Assembly: GCA_963930645.1 (NCBI GenBank)
Contig: OZ005654.1
Location: forward strand, 267,740,700-267,804,699
Direction: 5' to 3'
Origin: Salticus scenicus
Lineage: Eukaryota > Arthropoda > Arachnida > Araneae > Salticidae
Length of the DNA: 64,000 bases
Shown here: one piece after another, positions 35,020 to 47,365 of the stretch
Layout: each line of letters opens with the position of its first letter
Position numbering within the stretch: position 1 is the first letter of the stretch
Notes under the pieces: model-generated
Told to the model about the DNA's origin: nothing
What the model saw: the letters and a program-made list of their open reading frames with translations, nothing else
Database searches by the model: none
Position numbers and translations under genes: made by a program

Positions 35020-36270
35020 AGCGCTCGATCTTCGGATTCTTATCTCCATTGCTGATTTCAAAACTGCGGAATCTCTTAGCTTGGTCAGCCAGATTTTTCT
35101 ACGTATCTTAGATCAAATTAAATCACCCAGAAAAACTGCTGTCGTTGTCTTTAAGAAGTAAGGTTCGTTGAGCTGCCTAAATTTTTAAGGCTGATCAGAC
35201 ATCCTTCACATTCGCGAATCACGAATCTAAGTCTTTAGATCCATGCTGAAACTACCTAAGAGTTTCATCATGACGATCTAAGAAAGCAAACTGTGTAAGT
35301 TCTCTATATCTATTGAAACTTTCAGTTGCTCTCTGATAACGGGACTTTACTGACAACGGCTGTATTCTTTCGAGCAGTTTTCTCCAAAACGCACCTCCAG
35401 TAAACTTGTCAGAGCCTCGAAGTCATACCGCTGTTCCTTCGGAAAAGTTTCCACTATTTCACCTCGTAATGATGCTGCTAAATGAGCTGCATTGTCAGCA
35501 GGATCCCATCCATTAGCTTCAGCTACGATGGAAAACTGCGTGTTATATACTTGTCAATATGATCGTCCGTCATAAGTAGAAAGCTTTATTGATTATTGAT
35601 TTTGTATTCTTTCATATTTTCTTCAATTTTTCCTGAGGCATTAACGTAAATTATCTTCGAAACTCTAATTTTTTTTTTTGGAATTCATTTCCTAATTTTC
35701 TTTCAAACTTCTTCTCAAACTTTCCTATAAATTTCCTGTTGAACTTTCCCATTTTTCTCTCAAATTCTTCCTCTGTTATCTTAAATTTACTTTCCATTTC
35801 TGTAAATCTTTCTTTCAGATCTTTACCAAAACATTCTTTTACTTTCTCTTCGAAACTATTTTCTATCCTCATAACCCTCTCTTTCAACTTCATTAACCTA
35901 TCTTCTATCTCCGTAACTTTATCAACTTTCCGTTCCACCTCTTCAGTTCTATTTAACATAGTTGGAAGTTTTTCTTCAATTATCATTTTCACAGATACAA
36001 AGTCGCTTTTCACTGAAGAAAGTTCTTCATTTATTTAATCTTCATTAAATTCATATTCAATTTTACTTTATCTTGGATCTCTTTTTGCCTTATTTCCATC
36101 TTTTCGAACAATCCAGATTCCATTATTTCGCGAACAGCTTTCATTTCTTTAATTCCTTCGGTCAATCCGGTTTCCATCTTTACTTGTAGTGCTTTCAAAT
36201 CACTCATCTGGGCAGCTAAACTTTCCAGAAGTTTTTTTCATTTGTTCTTCCATACCTCTAGTTTTGAACA
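35020..36270 (-). pseudogene. gypsy-type LTR retrotransposon gag relic
   Basis: Reading the minus strand from about 36268: a charged coiled-coil stretch (METGLTEGIKEMKAVREIME and similar), broken by a frameshift near 36230 and a stop near 36038. Then an intact 120-codon segment (36013-35651) of Glu/Lys heptad-like sequence (ERKVDKVTEIEDRLMKLKER). After another break, about 35545-35250 encodes a recognisable gag capsid segment: NGWDPADNAAHLAASLRGE, FPKEQRYDFEALTSLLEVRF and, after a stop, SRYQRATESFNRYRELTQ. Capsids of arthropod gypsy elements read 'A..LA.SL.G.A...L......Y..L...L..RFG'. No protease, RT, integrase or LTRs are seen. A dead structural-gene remnant. Confidence 0.8.
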
Positions 36271-38622
36271 TTCAACATACAATACTACTTTTGACACCAG
36301 AGTTGTTGCGTACTCGGAGATCGTGAATTCTACGAGAATAAATGACAGATCTTGCTCTGTAAACAATCAATGAAAAAGCGATAAGTTGAATCAACAAAGC
36401 TTTTTTTTTTTTTTTTTTTTTAATAAAACAAATAATAATATTTTTGCTGTATTCAATGAATACTGATTGGATAAATAAACAGTTATAATTAAAGAACAAA
36501 ATAATTTTAGTTTTGTTAAAAAAAAAAAAAAAAAAAAAAACTCTTTGGCTAAATACGAAAAAAAAAAAAAAAAAGCTGATTTAAAAAAAAAAATGCGTTC
36601 TTTTAACAAAATATTTTTTTTTTCATGTAAGTAGCTGGCTTCTGTGTTTATTTAAATTACTTCTACCGATAGACTCCTCAACATATATTTCACATTATTT
36701 TATTTTCAAACATAATTGGTAACATCTTCGTAAAAAAGTATTTTTCTATGTTGCTAAATTTAATACATATTTTAAAAATATATTAGTAATAAATGTATAT
36801 TTTATTTTGAATTAAAACAAAATCGTGCGATAAAATACATTGTTAAATGAAAGTGAACTTCTCCTAAATTAAATCTTAGAAGGAAATTAAAATTAACGTA
36901 GGAACGATGAGAAAAATTGATTATCGTATTGAAAAAGCAATTATTTCGTATGCTTAAAAATTATATACGCCTGATATTTAATCCTTAATTAATTCTCGCC
37001 TACTTAGGAATAACTTTCTGTATCAAATTTAAAATCTTCGTTTTTCAGCTATCATCCATTAACTTTCTGTCTAAATTCTTAGCACGCAAATCAGAAATTG
37101 TGTCTTATAGACATGGTGAAAACAGTTGATTTTCTCCCAAGCAAATATTATACTTGTATAATATAACTCAGATTTTACTTAATATTTTCCCACTGTTCTT
37201 CGTTAATTATATTTCAATTTTTGTTCATGTACTGATAAGTTTTCTGATTGAAATAATTTTAGATAATTAATGAAAAGAATTCTTCATAGTATATTTGTTT
37301 AGGAACTCCTCCACTTTTGGTATAATAAGGTGTTAAGAGATGTTATATTTTGTATAGAAGTACTCAAATTGTAACTAAAAAATAATTTTATTTCTTAAAG
37401 CCTTTTATATATATAAGGTAAACTGTATTTTATAATAATTGAACATAAAAGTTCTTGAACGTATAAAATAAGAAATTACACGTATTTGCATTTTTATATG
37501 TAGGAGGAAATATATTAAACGGTAAACTTAAAGAATTACGAGATAATGTTTTTCTTTAACAAACATAGCCATAACAAGGATAGAACAGAACACATAATTA
37601 AAAAATGTCTTAAAATTTTAAAATATGATGTACAAATGTATGTACTGTAAAATAAAACATGTATATATAAAAGTATGAATAAAAAATGTTCACAGTGGTT
37701 GCGCACACCCTGGGTTTGTTTTTAAAACGAAAACATGTAAACGCATCAAGCAATCTCAAAAAATCCCTTAATAATTTTCTAGGGCGTACCATTTTAAATA
37801 AAAACGTATAATGAAGAGAAAATTTAAAATATGAAAGTATTATTTTATTTATAAATTAGTTAGAATGCACTGAATTTTGAAAAGCATACAAAAATATGCG
37901 CATATTAAACTTAAGTGGTGTGGAGCTTTTACTATCACGTTGAAATTGTAAATTGTACTATTTATTTCACACATGACATAATAAAAGCCTACGATTTGCT
38001 ACTGCAACAATAACTTTCTTTTAAGTAACACAGTATGTGCAGGATTTTTTGTAGTTTTCATCAAAATGCATTTTATATGTCTTATAAGATCATTTAGGAC
38101 ATACCTACATATATTTTACTTTATTTTAGATTTACTAAATTATAAAATTCTAAATTAATATTGAGATTCAGTATAGGTTTGTCATATTATCTTTAGAGAG
38201 TGTTTTAAAATGTATTAAAAAGTTTGCACATTTATCATAGGGGAACTTACGATACGGATAAAGAGAATACATATCGTAATTTTTTTTTTCTTTTTTTTTG
38301 TTAATTTGTAATGCAATTTTATTCTGCCTCAAAAATTCATTTAACCCTTTAACGTTCACTACTTAATTTATTTTAAAGATTACTAAACTAATTTTAAAAA
38401 AGGCTTTTGGACACGTAGCTGATCGTAAATATTTAAAAAATAAAATAATAACATTGCTCCTTTTCGAGAAATTTTCGGTTTGAAACATTTGTAAGTAAAC
38501 CTTATTAAATTCAAATAATATTTAATTTAATAAATAAATCACTTTATAAGTAAAGATTATCGACAACAAACAACTCGTAAAAGTTGCATAGATCCCAACA
38601 TTTCAATTTACTCCGTAGTATT
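36271..38622. other. gene-poor AT-rich stretch
   Basis: Homopolymers at 36400-36421 (T) and 36519-36540, 36559-36574 (A). A TTAA-CCCTTTAACG phrase at 38341 resembles a lone piggyBac-type terminus. No gene recognised. Confidence 0.5.
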
Positions 38623-38853
38623 TTAACCCTTTGCTACGCAAGGTAATTCCGATCATTTAAATTACACTGCCACCGGAATTTACGAACATAATTAAAATAA
38701 AAGAAATTTTAAATTTTTCTCGTCAAAAAAAGGTCTTTTTCTGCTATGTTGTAAATGTAAATTTTTGCTAAAAAATTTCCGGGATGAGTTTTTGCACTTG
38801 AGAATTAAAATTAGGTGTTCCATCAGCGGGAACACTGCGACTGAAAGGGTTAA
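38623..38853. mobile_element. piggyBac-like MITE with TTAA flanks
   Basis: The 223-bp element 38627-38849 lies between TTAA copies at 38623 and 38850. Left terminus CCCTTTGCTACGCA; right terminus, read inward, CCCTTTCAGTCGCAGTG. TTAA target sites with CCCTTT ends are diagnostic of piggyBac mobilisation. There is no ORF of its own; the 64-codon minus frame reads across the element edge. Confidence 0.75.
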
Positions 38854-38960
38854 ATACAGAAGTTTTTCTTTTTTGTGAGGTCTCACATTTTTTGTTCAAT
38901 TTATTCGTCTGAGAAAGGTATACATTATTAGTTTTACTACAAGTGGTAAATGGAAGTATA

Positions 38961-40500
38961 GTACGATCCTGCTAAAAAGTTTAACAATATTTGCAAACGA
39001 CCAATTTTTTCCATTTTAAAAACTTGTTATTCGATGAAAACACTATTTAAAAAACTAGGTCTTCCTCACGTTTTTCGTTGAAGATTGGGTAAAATAACTT
39101 TTAGGGGACCGATAACAAATTGATCAAAATCAATAATGTATATGATCAACCTGTATCGTTAAATGACCGAATTGATCTGTAACTTTAGGATATGTTAATA
39201 TTGACATCGTACAATTTGTGGATGAATTTGTGTGAAGATAACAATTTAACAGCAAAGATATAAGCCTTTATTTCAAAATTCTAAAATAATCAGCAAGTTT
39301 TCTTTTTATAATATACAGAGTTTTAAACGAAATTTATTCTCACTTTCAGATAAATTGAAAAAACATTTTTGAATAATATATATTGCAATCGGAATGCAAA
39401 TATCTTAAATATATCATGAAATATGAATTTGTTTATAAGAAACGTTTCCATTGCACATACAAGAAAGATAGAATTTTTTTTATAACTAAGTTTGAAAGCT
39501 ACGTATATTAGGAAACTGTTGTCAAATGTTCATATGAATACAGTAAAAATTAAGCAAATTGTCGGCCAAAGAACGAGCTAGATTTTAGGTATGTTCCAAG
39601 AGTGAAAATTTCATTATGGGTTTTTCACATGCTGCGTAATTGATTTAGATAGCCAATTATTTCAACCACTTTGCAAAAGCTGCTCTTTAGTGAAAAAACC
39701 CAATATGATCTCACAAACCTTTGTAAATGAACAAACATATGTTAGAGCATGGTTGAAATAATTGGTTCTTGAAAATAATTACGCCACATGCAATAAAAAA
39801 AAAAGCTCTTACGAAATTTCAACTCTTGGACAATACTTAACTAGCTCGTTCTTTTGCCGGCAATTTGCTTAATTTTTACTATATCCAATTGAACTTTTGA
39901 GAAAAGATGTACAATTCATCTAGATTTCAAACTATGTAATAAAAATATTTATATATTTCGTGCATGAACAGTGAAAACGCTTTTAATAAAAATGCTCATC
40001 TTTCATGAGATATTTAAGATATTTGTATTCCAATTGCAGTATATTGTTTCAAAAGTTTTTTTTTTTTTTTTTTTTTTTTAATCTGAAAGTTAGAATAATT
40101 TTCGTTTAAAAATATTTATATTATAAATAAAAAACATGCTGATTTTGTTTTTGTTTTTCTTTTTGTAGTTTTAAAAAAATGCTTATATCTCCGTTATTTA
40201 ACATGCTACATCGTCACACAAATTCATACAAAAGTTTTACTGAGTTTATGTTAACATAATCATAACAGATCATTTCGTTCATTTAACTACACAGGGGGAT
40301 CGCAAACATTATTGTTTTTCCTCAATTTATTACCCGTACCCTAAATGTTGTCTAAAACCAATCTTCAATGTAAAACTTGTGGAAGACCCAGTTCTTTAAA
40401 TACCCTATGATTGAAAACATTTCATCCAACGATAACGTTTTAAAATAAAAAAAACTTATCGTTTGCAAATCTTGCTAAACTTCTGAGCAGGAGTGTTGTT
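38961..40500. mobile_element. 1.54-kb foldback (long palindrome)
   Basis: Left arm 38961-39669 and right arm about 39749-40500 are inverted copies around a 79-bp loop. Paired landmarks from outside in: 'cctgct', 'atttgcaaacga', 'tgaagattgg', 'gaatttgtgtga', 'atatcttaaata', 'aattaagcaaattg', 'gagctaga' and 'ccaattatttcaacca'. Divergence is about 20-25 percent, with a poly-T run (40056-40079) added to the right arm. No ORF or clear target duplication. A single half-arm relative lies at 24.7 kb. Confidence 0.9.
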
Positions 40501-41384
40501 GAAATATAAAATTTCTATAATTTCCATAGTCTTTCTGTCTTATTTCTCTAATCTTGATATGTTTTTATTTATTTATAATTTTTAAATGTGTGTAATACAT
40601 AATTTTTCATTTTTGCATTATGTAGTAATTTGCCAGGGTTCCAACAGAATTGGAAATCTAAATAAAACTAAATACACAAAAAAAATAAGCTTTGCGCAGT
40701 CTTTTTTTCATGATGAAACTTTTTGGTGATTTATTTTTTAGTTTGCAGTGAATTATTATTTATTTTATTAAAATAATTTTATTTGAAGATGATTTCATAT
40801 AAAAGGCTAAGTAGTTTTATATTAAATTCAGAAAATATGAAATTTCTGTAAAAAAAAGTATAGAAATAATTTTAAGATAGATTTTTTTTTTCAAGTGAAA
40901 TTCACATATGTAATTAAAAATAAACAGTTTTTTAAAGAATCGAAAAAAAAAAAAAATGTTTATTTCGACTTTTTAACTAATGAACACAATATATTTATTC
41001 AAATGTCTATTCTTCTATAGACAGAGCATGTCTAACACACGTGCATGCGGAACGCATATCTATGGACCATAGAATGTCACTCATAATTAAAAATGTTTAG
41101 TATAAATCACCCAACGTTTCCCCTATTGTGCATAGCCTATCACTAGCGAGACATAAACACTCACTGACTCATTCATCCATCTTTTTTTTTCACTACTTAA
41201 CAGTGTGTTACGTATATGAATAACATTTATCCTAAGTAGTAATTTTATTTATCTTTGGCAGTAAAAGTAGAACCAGATTTATCTTTCAGACAAATAATAA
41301 AATGTATTTTTTTCAGTTATCCTGTTCAAAATTGTGCCAGTTAAAAATCGGCTTAATTAAACATCGTATATATATAAATATATA
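40501..41384. other. AT-rich spacer
   Basis: No gene recognised. 41105-41170 is loosely related to 23995-24080. Confidence 0.45.
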
Positions 41385-42737
41385 CACGAGGTACAGTCAG
41401 TAAGTTTGGAAACTACCATACCCCCCTCAAGCTTCAACTGTGGATGAACTGAAATGACAATGCGGTTTTCAAGTCTTGCTTCCTGTATGCCTATCAGACG
41501 TCACATGACGCTTTGCAAAATTAATAACGCGCGCAGCTTGCCAGTCCACTGCAGACTGCCAGCCCGTATTTTCAAACTAGCAAAATGTTCTTTTTGGAGC
41601 ACCGTTAGAACATTAAATTTCGATACAAATTTGAAAAAACTTCTGTTGAAACATTTCGGTTAGTGCAAAAAGCGCAGGGAGACAAAAATATGTGCATATA
41701 GAATGTTTAAAATTGGTATAGCTTGTTTAAAATTGGTAGAGACACTGTTACGGATTATCCGGAGGAGGCTAGCTACTAGCTGCATGACGAAGTGAATAAT
41801 GAAGCGAATGACAAAGTGGGTGATGAAGCGAATGACAAAGTGGATGACGAAGCGAACAATGAGCGAAAAACGAAGCGAACGACGCAGTGAATGACGAAGA
41901 GAACAACGAAAGCGAACATCCAATGGGTAGGAGCAGTGATCAGGACTAATAGTTGGAAAATCGCCAATGTAGTGGCTTAACAGTCTGCATGGAACAGGTC
42001 ACAGGACATTTTCTTTAGAAATGCCCATACATTTCGCTGCAGCTCACATTGTTCCTCGTAATCTCACCGATGGGTAACAGTATAATCTCTGCTTAATTTC
42101 AGGCAACCTAATCAGTATTGCTAACAAGACGTAATATGTTTATCCCGAATCATCACTGGGGACGAAAAATAGTGTTTCCTGTTTGATCCCAGCTCCAAGT
42201 GTTAGAAGCCCACCTGAAAATTGCCACAGCTATCGCTGTATAAAGGCTTTGTAATGGAATGATCGAAGGGGAAAAGTATGCTGGAGCTGTGTTTTGTGAC
42301 GAGGGCATCGTACACTACGAGTTCTTCCCGAAAGGTGTCGACATCAACACAGAACTGTAGGCTCAATTTCACCGTCATTCCCGGAAGGAAATCTAGGTGT
42401 TTGGAAATCCAACACTGGGATGTTTCATGATAACCTCCGGGTGCACCGATTCCTCGCGGTGCAGTAAGCCCTTTCTAAACATAGTTCTGTAATATTCGCT
42501 TATTAACCAGACCATTCTCGCTGCGTGTTTCAGATATTCCTGAAACTCACATATCGAATCTAAGGTAAGAGGTTTGCAAATGACGAAGAAAAGGGGGGAA
42601 ATAACGATAGCCGCTTTACGGCAGCTCTTACACTATAGATTCCAGGACTGTTTTGGAGGTCATTGTGTTTATATGGCTATATTAGTGTATTGGTTGTTGT
42701 AGAAAGTAAAGTCCAGGAACTGATCGACTGTACCTCG

Positions 42738-42738
<1 letters not shown>
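41385..42738 (+). mobile_element. degraded mariner element
   Basis: Inverted termini ACGAGGTACAGTC (left, 41386) and GACTGTACCTCGT (right end 42738) bracket 1.35 kb, the normal mariner size. Both ends abut TA-rich DNA, as expected for a TA target. Confidence 0.85.
41612..42560 (+). pseudogene. mariner transposase, heavily decayed
   Basis: Fragments in shifting frames: FRYKFEKTSVETFRLVQKA (first HTH region, 41618 on), then WYSLFKIGRDTVTDYPEEAS; 'ITGDEK..CFL' with the first Asp at about 42150; DEGIVHYEFFPKGVDINTEL; then MFHDNLRVHRFLAV with the second Asp at about 42420. The third Asp region near 42510 is barely readable. Several stops and frameshifts. Between 41782 and 41915 the coding sequence has expanded into an imperfect 12-bp minisatellite (gaagcgaatgac-type), which produces spurious frames on the opposite strand. 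Confidence 0.8.
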
Positions 42739-42769
<31 letters not shown>

Positions 42770-42815
42770 AGTGTGTGTGTGTGAGTGTGTGTGTGTGTGA
42801 GTCTGTGTGTGTGTA
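42739..42815. repeat. (TA)n / (GT)n microsatellite
   Basis: (TA)n then (GT)n with interspersed GA, directly at the right end of the mariner relic. Confidence 0.9.
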
Positions 42816-43443
42816 GGTCAATTAAAAATTTTAATTTGTTGTGGGGAAGGTTGGGGCGCTGGCACTCATAGCCACGATATATATTACGATTTAATCCCTT
42901 GTAACAGTGGAATGAAAAATTTGAAACTGTCCTGAATATGATTATTGGGGCCTTCTGTGTTAGTATAGCTGATAAAAGATTATTTCACAGTTCAAATTGT
43001 TGTAAAATGCGTTTCATTGAAATGACTACAGTTATTCAAGGAAAAAAAAAAACATTTCAATGCACTATAAATCATTTTATATTATTAAAATAATTTAAAA
43101 ATGTTTAAAGTGCAACTTTTAGTTAAAAAAAGCTATAAAAGAAAAATACGGATATTTTCAAAGTTTTGATACAATTAATTGAAATTTAAATGCATTTTAT
43201 TTCAATTTAACCATGAAAAATAAAATGAAATGCCTTAGACGTCATATTCATTAAAAGCATTTGTTAATTTTCATTTATTTTAGAACTTTTTCAAACTTGT
43301 CATTTAACTTAGCAATTATATAAAAAAAAAGGCGTTTTAAATCTTTTACTACCAGTTCTTCTCTTTCCAAAAATAAGATAAATAAAGGTATTAGTATGTC
43401 AAATAAAACAGAAATAACAATATTCTGCCAAAATAAAAACAAA
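42816..43443. other. AT-rich spacer
   Basis: No feature recognised. Confidence 0.4.
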
Positions 43444-43746
43444 AATTAACATTAGGGGCGATTATTGAAGTGCGACACATATGTTTCTCTGGTCTCTCTA
43501 TTTGGCACACATGTGTCCCAGTGAAGTTCAGATAACGGTATAGAATACAGTGAAAAGTCCTCTTCCCTAATTCTAATTATACTTTTAAAATACTTTTGAA
43601 AATATACATAAATTTACACTAGCATATGAATATAATAAAAGAAATCCAATGGGACATGCACTCCAATAAAATCCTCACTTATATCCCATTGGGTGAATTA
43701 AAAATATCTCCGTGACATATATGTCTTAGTGGGGTGTAAAGTGTTA
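43444..43746. mobile_element. possible TTAA-flanked MITE
   Basis: Bounded by TTAA copies near 43447 and 43743. Inward, the left reads ACATTAGGGGCG...GACACATATG and the right reads CACTTTACACCCCAC...GACATATATG, a weak terminal match with GACAcATATG at similar depth. No ORF. The evidence is suggestive only. Confidence 0.35.
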
Positions 43747-44195
43747 AATAATTAACAAGTCTAACTGTCGAAATGAGTATTTGCAAATCTTTTTTACCAA
43801 AGCCCAGCTCATACGTGGCGTCTATTACAGGAGAGTTTTTCTAGGATTAACATTATCGCATTGAACTACTATACAACCGAATGTAGGCGACATAATAACG
43901 AGTGTCACAAAATTTTGACACCGTGGCCGTGGGTTGTATAAATAAATAACTGAATATTGCTTGTCAAAATCTTTGGTTTCTTCTATTATATTAAGAAAAA
44001 TATATTTACCTATTCTTTAACTGTCCATTATGTTCGACTTTTCGAAGGGTTTTCTTCATAATCTTTAACATAGCCTGGATGACACATATATCAAAATTTT
44101 GTTTTTAAATCTCGGTTAATTCTATATACTAACTGGCGCTAAAATCTCGTTTCCCATACATTTCCGTACACCAACCAGCGAATATATATATATAC
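43747..44195. other. spacer
   Basis: No gene recognised. Confidence 0.4.
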
Positions 44196-45440
44196 GATCT
44201 ATTTCAGATCTGTTAGATTTCTATTCTATAAAAGATGGTTTTCTGTTTGGTGAGAAGTTGGTGGCTAAGGATAGTTATTAGATAATTTCTACTATCCCTT
44301 CATAAACTTCTCTTAACCCCTACACTGTAGGGCTTCCCTGATGAAGACTTCTGTGTGTTTTGGGGTTTTATTTTATTTTGTTTGTTAAAATTATTCTTAT
44401 ATTTAAGTTTTACATTTCCTTTTGGAGCAATTTTGCACATTGGTGTGTAAGTCTCCTGTTGGTTTTTCAAATCTTTAAACTTTTATTTGTTTTAAAAGTT
44501 TCTTATTTAATAAAAACATTATTTAGCTAGCGCTAGCTTTCTCTGTTTTACGTTTTATTGTAATAATCTTTAATTTTATATCATTTTATATCGTACACAT
44601 ATCCGGTTTTAAAAAATTTCTTATTTTAAAAACATTGTTTGACTAAGCAGCTTTTAGCGCTAGCTTTCTCTGTTTTACGTATTATTATAATAATCTTTAA
44701 TTTTATATCATTTTATATCATACACATATTCTTTTTTAAAAAAATTCCTATTTAAAAAACATTGTTTGACTAAGCAGCTTTTAACGCTAGCTTTCTCTGT
44801 TTTACGTATTATTATAATACTTTTTAAGTTTGTTTCCTCCCTTTTTTAAAATGGCTTTTAAACCTTTTGATTAATGACCTCGACTGTAGGATTTTTTTAC
44901 TAATCTTTTGTTATTTTCATATGTTCGCACAGTTTAAAAGAATTCGCATTTCATGCAATAATGATTGTGATTTAAAAAGAGTTCTTAAAATCCTTGCAAA
45001 TTAACTGTTACGTCTTAACATTTAACCGAACATTTCAATGTTTTCCTCTTTTGATCTATTTCAGATCTGTTAGATTTCTATTCTGTTAAAGGGGGTTTTC
45101 TGTTTGGTGAGAAGTTGGGGGCTAAGGATAGTTATTAGGTAATTGCTACTATCCCTTCAGAAACTTCTCTTTAACCCCTACACGGAAGGGCCTCTTTGAT
45201 GAAGACTTCTGTCTGTTTTGGGGTTTTATTTCATTTCGTTTGTTAAAATTATTCCTATATTCAAGTTTTACATTTCCTTTTGCAGCAGTTTTTTGCATTG
45301 GTTTGTAAGTCTCCTGTTGGTTTTTCTAATCTTCAAACTTTTCTTTGTTTTAAAAGTTTCTTATTTAATAAAAACATTATTTAGCTAAGCAGCTTTTAGC
45401 GCTAGCTTTTTCTGTTTTACGTTTTATTATAATAATCTTT
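44196..45440. repeat. local satellite: 857-bp direct repeat with internal 127-bp units
   Basis: 'gatctatttcagatctgtta' starts one block at 44196 and another at 45053, followed by about 350 bp of near-identical sequence ('ggtgagaagttggtggctaa', 'gatgaagacttctgtgtgtt'). Between them, 127-bp units mark time with GCTAGCTTTCTCTGTTTTAC at 44532, 44659 and 44786; a fourth occurs at 45401. Copies differ by a few percent. No coding content. Confidence 0.88.
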
Positions 45441-45490
45441 AATTTTATATCATTTTACATCATTTTATGAATTCGCTTTAAAAAAAAATT

Positions 45491-45492
<2 letters not shown>

Positions 45493-45562
<70 letters not shown>
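45493..45562. repeat. (TA)n microsatellite
   Basis: About 70 bp of pure TA that served as target for the palindromic MITE next to it. Confidence 0.95.
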
Positions 45563-45565
<3 letters not shown>

Positions 45566-45775
45566 TCGGTAACAAAAGTGTCCGAACACTAGCGAAAATT
45601 CCTATGTAAAAAAAGTACACTTCATACGGTTCTGTTAAATAAATCCTTGTCGAATCCTGTTCTTAGACTGACTAAGAACAGGATTCGACAAGGATTTATT
45701 TAACAAAACCGTATGAAGTGTACTTTTTTCACATAGGAATTTTTGCTAGTGTTCGGACACTTTTGTTACCGACTG
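45563..45775. mobile_element. palindromic Tc1/mariner-type MITE
   Basis: A 213-bp, almost perfect palindrome centred at 45669 with a 5-bp loop. Termini are CAGTCGGTAACAAAAGTGTC and its inverse, flanked by TA at both ends inside a TA microsatellite. 'CAGT..g.aacaaaagt.t..g.aca' ends with TA flanks are typical Tc1-type. The arms differ at only a few positions, so it is young or gene-converted. Confidence 0.93.
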
Positions 45776-45824
45776 TATATATATATAACTTCAAAAGTCT
45801 TTACCCACAAAATTTTTTCTTGTC

Positions 45825-45857
<33 letters not shown>

Positions 45858-46335
45858 CAGTGACTTGTTGAATCTTTTCTTTCGGGCAATAGCTACTGGC
45901 AAATTTTGGCCACAGTATTATTTTACCATTTTGGTGGTAGGTATCAAAGAACTGTGTTTGTTTCGGCAGACATATATTGATGTATATATCGGGATTAATC
46001 GCTTCTGTGACACCCGTTAATAATCTTCATATTTATTTGTTTATACATAATGTCAAAACTACTGAGATTCAATATACGTAATGTAAAGGAGAATAGAAAC
46101 ATAAAGAAATGATTATGTATTTCTCATACCATTCTAAATAATTTGTATAATAGAGTGCCATTTTAATAAATGGATATTTCATTTAATTTAACTTCTGAAC
46201 TGTAGTGCTCATGACAACAAAGCTTACACATTAAAGAATTAATCAAAAAAATCGGCGTAACATACATTCATAAATAATTTACACAATTTCCTTAGACATC
46301 ACGAGTGAACAGTGATTTTTCTTTATTTCCTCCCT

Positions 46336-46371
<36 letters not shown>

Positions 46372-46715
46372 CTTGACGTGTTCAGCTATCAAAATGAATT
46401 GATCGAAAATAAGAAGTAAATGTTTCACATTACTGCGTGACACTTGTCAGAAGATATAGTCGGCAAAATGTAAAATGTAAATCAGTTTGATTCGACGAAT
46501 TGTGGCTACAAAGAAAATGTATTTTACTATTTTTAAAAAAGAGTGTTCGCTTTCTCACAAACAATGCTTTAGAATTTGCAAACTGCATTATTATTATTAT
46601 TTTTATTATTATTATTATTATCTTATTATTCATTCTGAAACGCTTTATTTCTATAGATTGAAAGATCTCTCTATTTTTATTCAGACCAAATATGTATGAA
46701 TAAACCTGTATAATT
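45776..46715. other. AT-rich spacer
   Basis: Poly-T at 45830-45857 and 46341-46369, and an (ATT)n tract at 46588-46620. Open frames here (45718-46020, 46430-46741) are low complexity and not supported. Confidence 0.5.
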
Positions 46716-47365
46716 GATGTAACGTCAGTGGAGACCTCCATGCGAAGATTAAAAAAGATTCTGGGTTCTGTCTCTCTGTCTGTTTCGTGATAGCTGTCGC
46801 AATATTCACCCTATTGACTTATAACTTGATACACATGTTCATAAGCCTCACTAAATTAACTGTATAGTTTCGGATGTGTAGTGTATTCTATTTGTAGTTC
46901 GTGTACAGGGACATACCAATTTTTCTCCTCATTACGACTTACGGAAAGAATTTGTATGTACCAAAAAAGCGGCGGCAAAAATCCCCCGATTGCCTTGCAG
47001 TTTGGTACACATGTTCATGTTCTGTATAGAAATAACTGTATAATTAATTTATGTCTATAATATTTATGGATAGTGTACAGGGACATTCCAAAGTTTTTCT
47101 TATCATTAGGGCCTATGAGGTGAATTTCGTTCGAATTTTAAAGTGTTTACTCTGCATTCAACAAAAGGAATTTAGCGTATTTTAAAATTATTACATCCCA
47201 TTAATTACAATGAAATTTTATTAGAATTTCAAAAGCATGATTCTCTATGGAAAATTGCGGGCATAGAATTGATAATTATTTTACAGGGCTACACAAAATA
47301 ATTTCCATGTGTTATGCAATCATTTTGCATGAAATTTGGTTCAAGTATATATGAGTTACAAGGAA
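46716..47365 (+). mobile_element. diverged pearl/HINE-like repeat fragment
   Basis: Header-like 'taacgtcagtggagacctcc', a short (CTGT) tract (46771-46786), then about two decayed 173-bp monomers ('gtagttcgtgtacagggaca', 'ttcttatcattagggcctat'). It continues with tail text also present in copy 1 at 3570-3730 ('tgaaattttattagaattt', 'gggcatagaattgataatta'). The oldest-looking of the copies. Confidence 0.75.

Noticed and set aside
41660..41967. Arg/Phe-rich minus-strand frames
   Set aside because: Antisense of a 12-bp minisatellite inside a mariner relic.
44336..44372. C/D-box snoRNA (TGATGA motif in 'ctgatgaagacttctgtg')
   Set aside because: No matching D box at the right distance and the motif recurs as part of a satellite block.
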